The notes under the pieces: model-generated
Seen by the model: the letters and a program-made list of their open reading frames with translations, nothing else
The model's database searches: none
What the model was told of the DNA's origin: nothing
From: CAZJQD01 sp964548165 [NCBI: uncultured bacterium]
Lineage (GTDB): Bacteria > UBA8481
DNA: 17,524 bases
Assembly (NCBI GenBank): GCA_964548165.1
Contig: CAZJQD010000061.1
Coordinates: 1-17,524, forward strand
Reading direction: 5' to 3'
Position numbers and translations under genes: made by a program
Shown: positions 16,709 to 17,524 of the stretch, one piece after another
Numbering within the stretch: the stretch's first letter is position 1
How the letters are laid out: the number at the start of each line of letters is the position of its first letter

Positions 16709-17524
16709 ATGAATATCACCATCACGTTGCCCGACGGCGCTACTCGTGAGTTTGCCGCCGGGATGAGCGTCGGCGAGATCGCCGAGGCGATTGCCCCGCG
16801 GTTCAAGGACGCCTGGGGCGCCGTCATCGACGGAACGCTCTATGACCGGCAGACCCGGCTGAACGCGGGGGGCTCCCTGAAGTTCGTGATGCCCCAGAAC
16901 GACGAAGCCCTCACCCTGCTCCGTCACACCGCCGCCCACGTGATGGCCGAGGCCGTCCGCGATCTCTTCCCCACCGCCAAGTTCGCCATCGGACCGGTCA
17001 TCGAGGACGGGTTCTACTACGACATCGATATCGAGAATCCCTTCCAGCTCGAGGACCTCGAGCGCATCGAGAAGCGGATGGCCGAGATCATCGCCGGCAA
17101 GCATCCCGTCACCCGCAAGGAGATCTCGCGCGAGGACGCGCTCGCCTTCTTCAAGGGCGATCGCTACAAGGAAGAGCTCATCGCCGACCTCCCCGTCGAC
17201 ACAGCGCTCACCACCTACACGCAGGACACCTTCACCGATCTCTGCCGCGGCCCGCACGCGCCGCACACCGGCGCCATCAAGGCCTTCAAGCTCCTCAAGG
17301 TCGCCGGCGCGTACTGGCGCGGCGACGCCCGCAACCCCATGCTCCAGCGCATCTACGGCACCGCCTGGCGCTCCAAGTCCGACCTCGACGCCTACCTCCA
17401 CCGCATCGAGGAGGCCAAGAAGCGCGACCACCGCGTCCTCGGCCGCGCCCTCGACCTCTTCCACATCTCCGACGAGGCCCCCGGCTCCGTCTTCTGGCAT
17501 CCGAAGGGCTGGGCCATCTGGCGC
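16709..17524 (+). CDS. thrS: Threonyl-tRNA synthetase (3' end outside window)
   Basis: The frame is open from the ATG at 16709 to the last base, giving the first 272 residues of a protein that is usually ~640. It charges tRNA-Thr with threonine in the cytoplasm. Residues 1-61 form the TGS domain (ITLPDGATREF). The editing domain follows, with its metal/active-site motifs H73-T-A-A-H77 and C179-R-G-P-H183. YGTAW and a linker helix (about 228-245) lead into the class II catalytic core, cut off just after HPKGW. This order, TGS, then editing, then aminoacylation, is that of bacterial ThrRS. The editing residues are intact, so Ser-tRNA-Thr proofreading is expected. The start is fixed by alignment with the TGS domain. 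There is no ribosome-binding site; see the promoter at 16672-16700. Confidence 0.95.
   Translation, partial: MNITITLPDGATREFAAGMSVGEIAEAIAPRFKDAWGAVIDGTLYDRQTRLNAGGSLKFVMPQNDEALTLLRHTAAHVMAEAVRDLFPTAKFAIGPVIEDGFYYDIDIENPFQLEDLERIEKRMAEIIAGKHPVTRKEISREDALAFFKGDRYKEELIADLPVDTALTTYTQDTFTDLCRGPHAPHTGAIKAFKLLKVAGAYWRGDARNPMLQRIYGTAWRSKSDLDAYLHRIEEAKKRDHRVLGRALDLFHISDEAPGSVFWHPKGWAIWR

Overview
The window is a 17.5 kb, very GC-rich stretch in which every supported gene lies on the + strand, with little intergenic space. It reads as the chromosome of a Gram-negative-type (diderm) bacterium. The clues are several exported proteins, an Slt70-like protein, a Uup-type ABC-F ATPase, GlgC and ThrS. A GT-C membrane protein of the DUF2723 type, high GC, frequent TTG/GTG starts and -10-like TAGNNT hexamers would fit a poorly cultured FCB-related or 'candidate phylum' lineage such as Eisenbacteria, but that placement is inference only. 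I see no mobile element, CRISPR array, tRNA or rRNA.

Layout. Positions 1-471 hold the 3' part of a YchJ-like SEC-C protein. Positions 502-2379 encode an ABC-F ATPase (uup). A 271-base intergenic gap (2380-2650) contains a short hairpin just after uup, a long nested imperfect hairpin that could be a structured RNA, and a promoter-like pair before the next gene.

Positions 2651-15281 form an accessory block of eight genes. In order they encode a small three-helix membrane protein, a Pro/Ala-linker protein with a duplicated MLSFL motif, a 1193-residue exported protein with CARDB/Ig-like repeats, a class-A-beta-lactamase-fold serine hydrolase, an exported Ig-like plus TPR protein, an exported patatin-like phospholipase, an exported Slt70-like protein that has lost its catalytic glutamate, and a DUF2723 GT-C-type membrane protein with a soluble C-terminal domain. 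Five junctions are stop/start overlaps of 1-4 bases with no visible Shine-Dalgarno sequence, which argues for translational coupling. One break (7629-7774) contains its own promoter-like signal, so there may be two transcription units: 2651-7628 and 7775-15281.

The block ends with glgC (15353-16642, ADP-glucose synthesis) and the 5' part of thrS (16709 to the window end). Both appear to be preceded by -10-like hexamers so close to the ATG that their mRNAs may be leaderless.

The most interesting content is the eight-gene envelope-directed block, particularly the apparent pseudo-lytic transglycosylase at 10945-13386. Five of its products carry export signals or lie in the membrane alongside three hydrolase-type folds (serine hydrolase, patatin, inactive Slt). 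That combination suggests an uncharacterised cell-envelope remodelling or surface-assembly system, which is inference from context.
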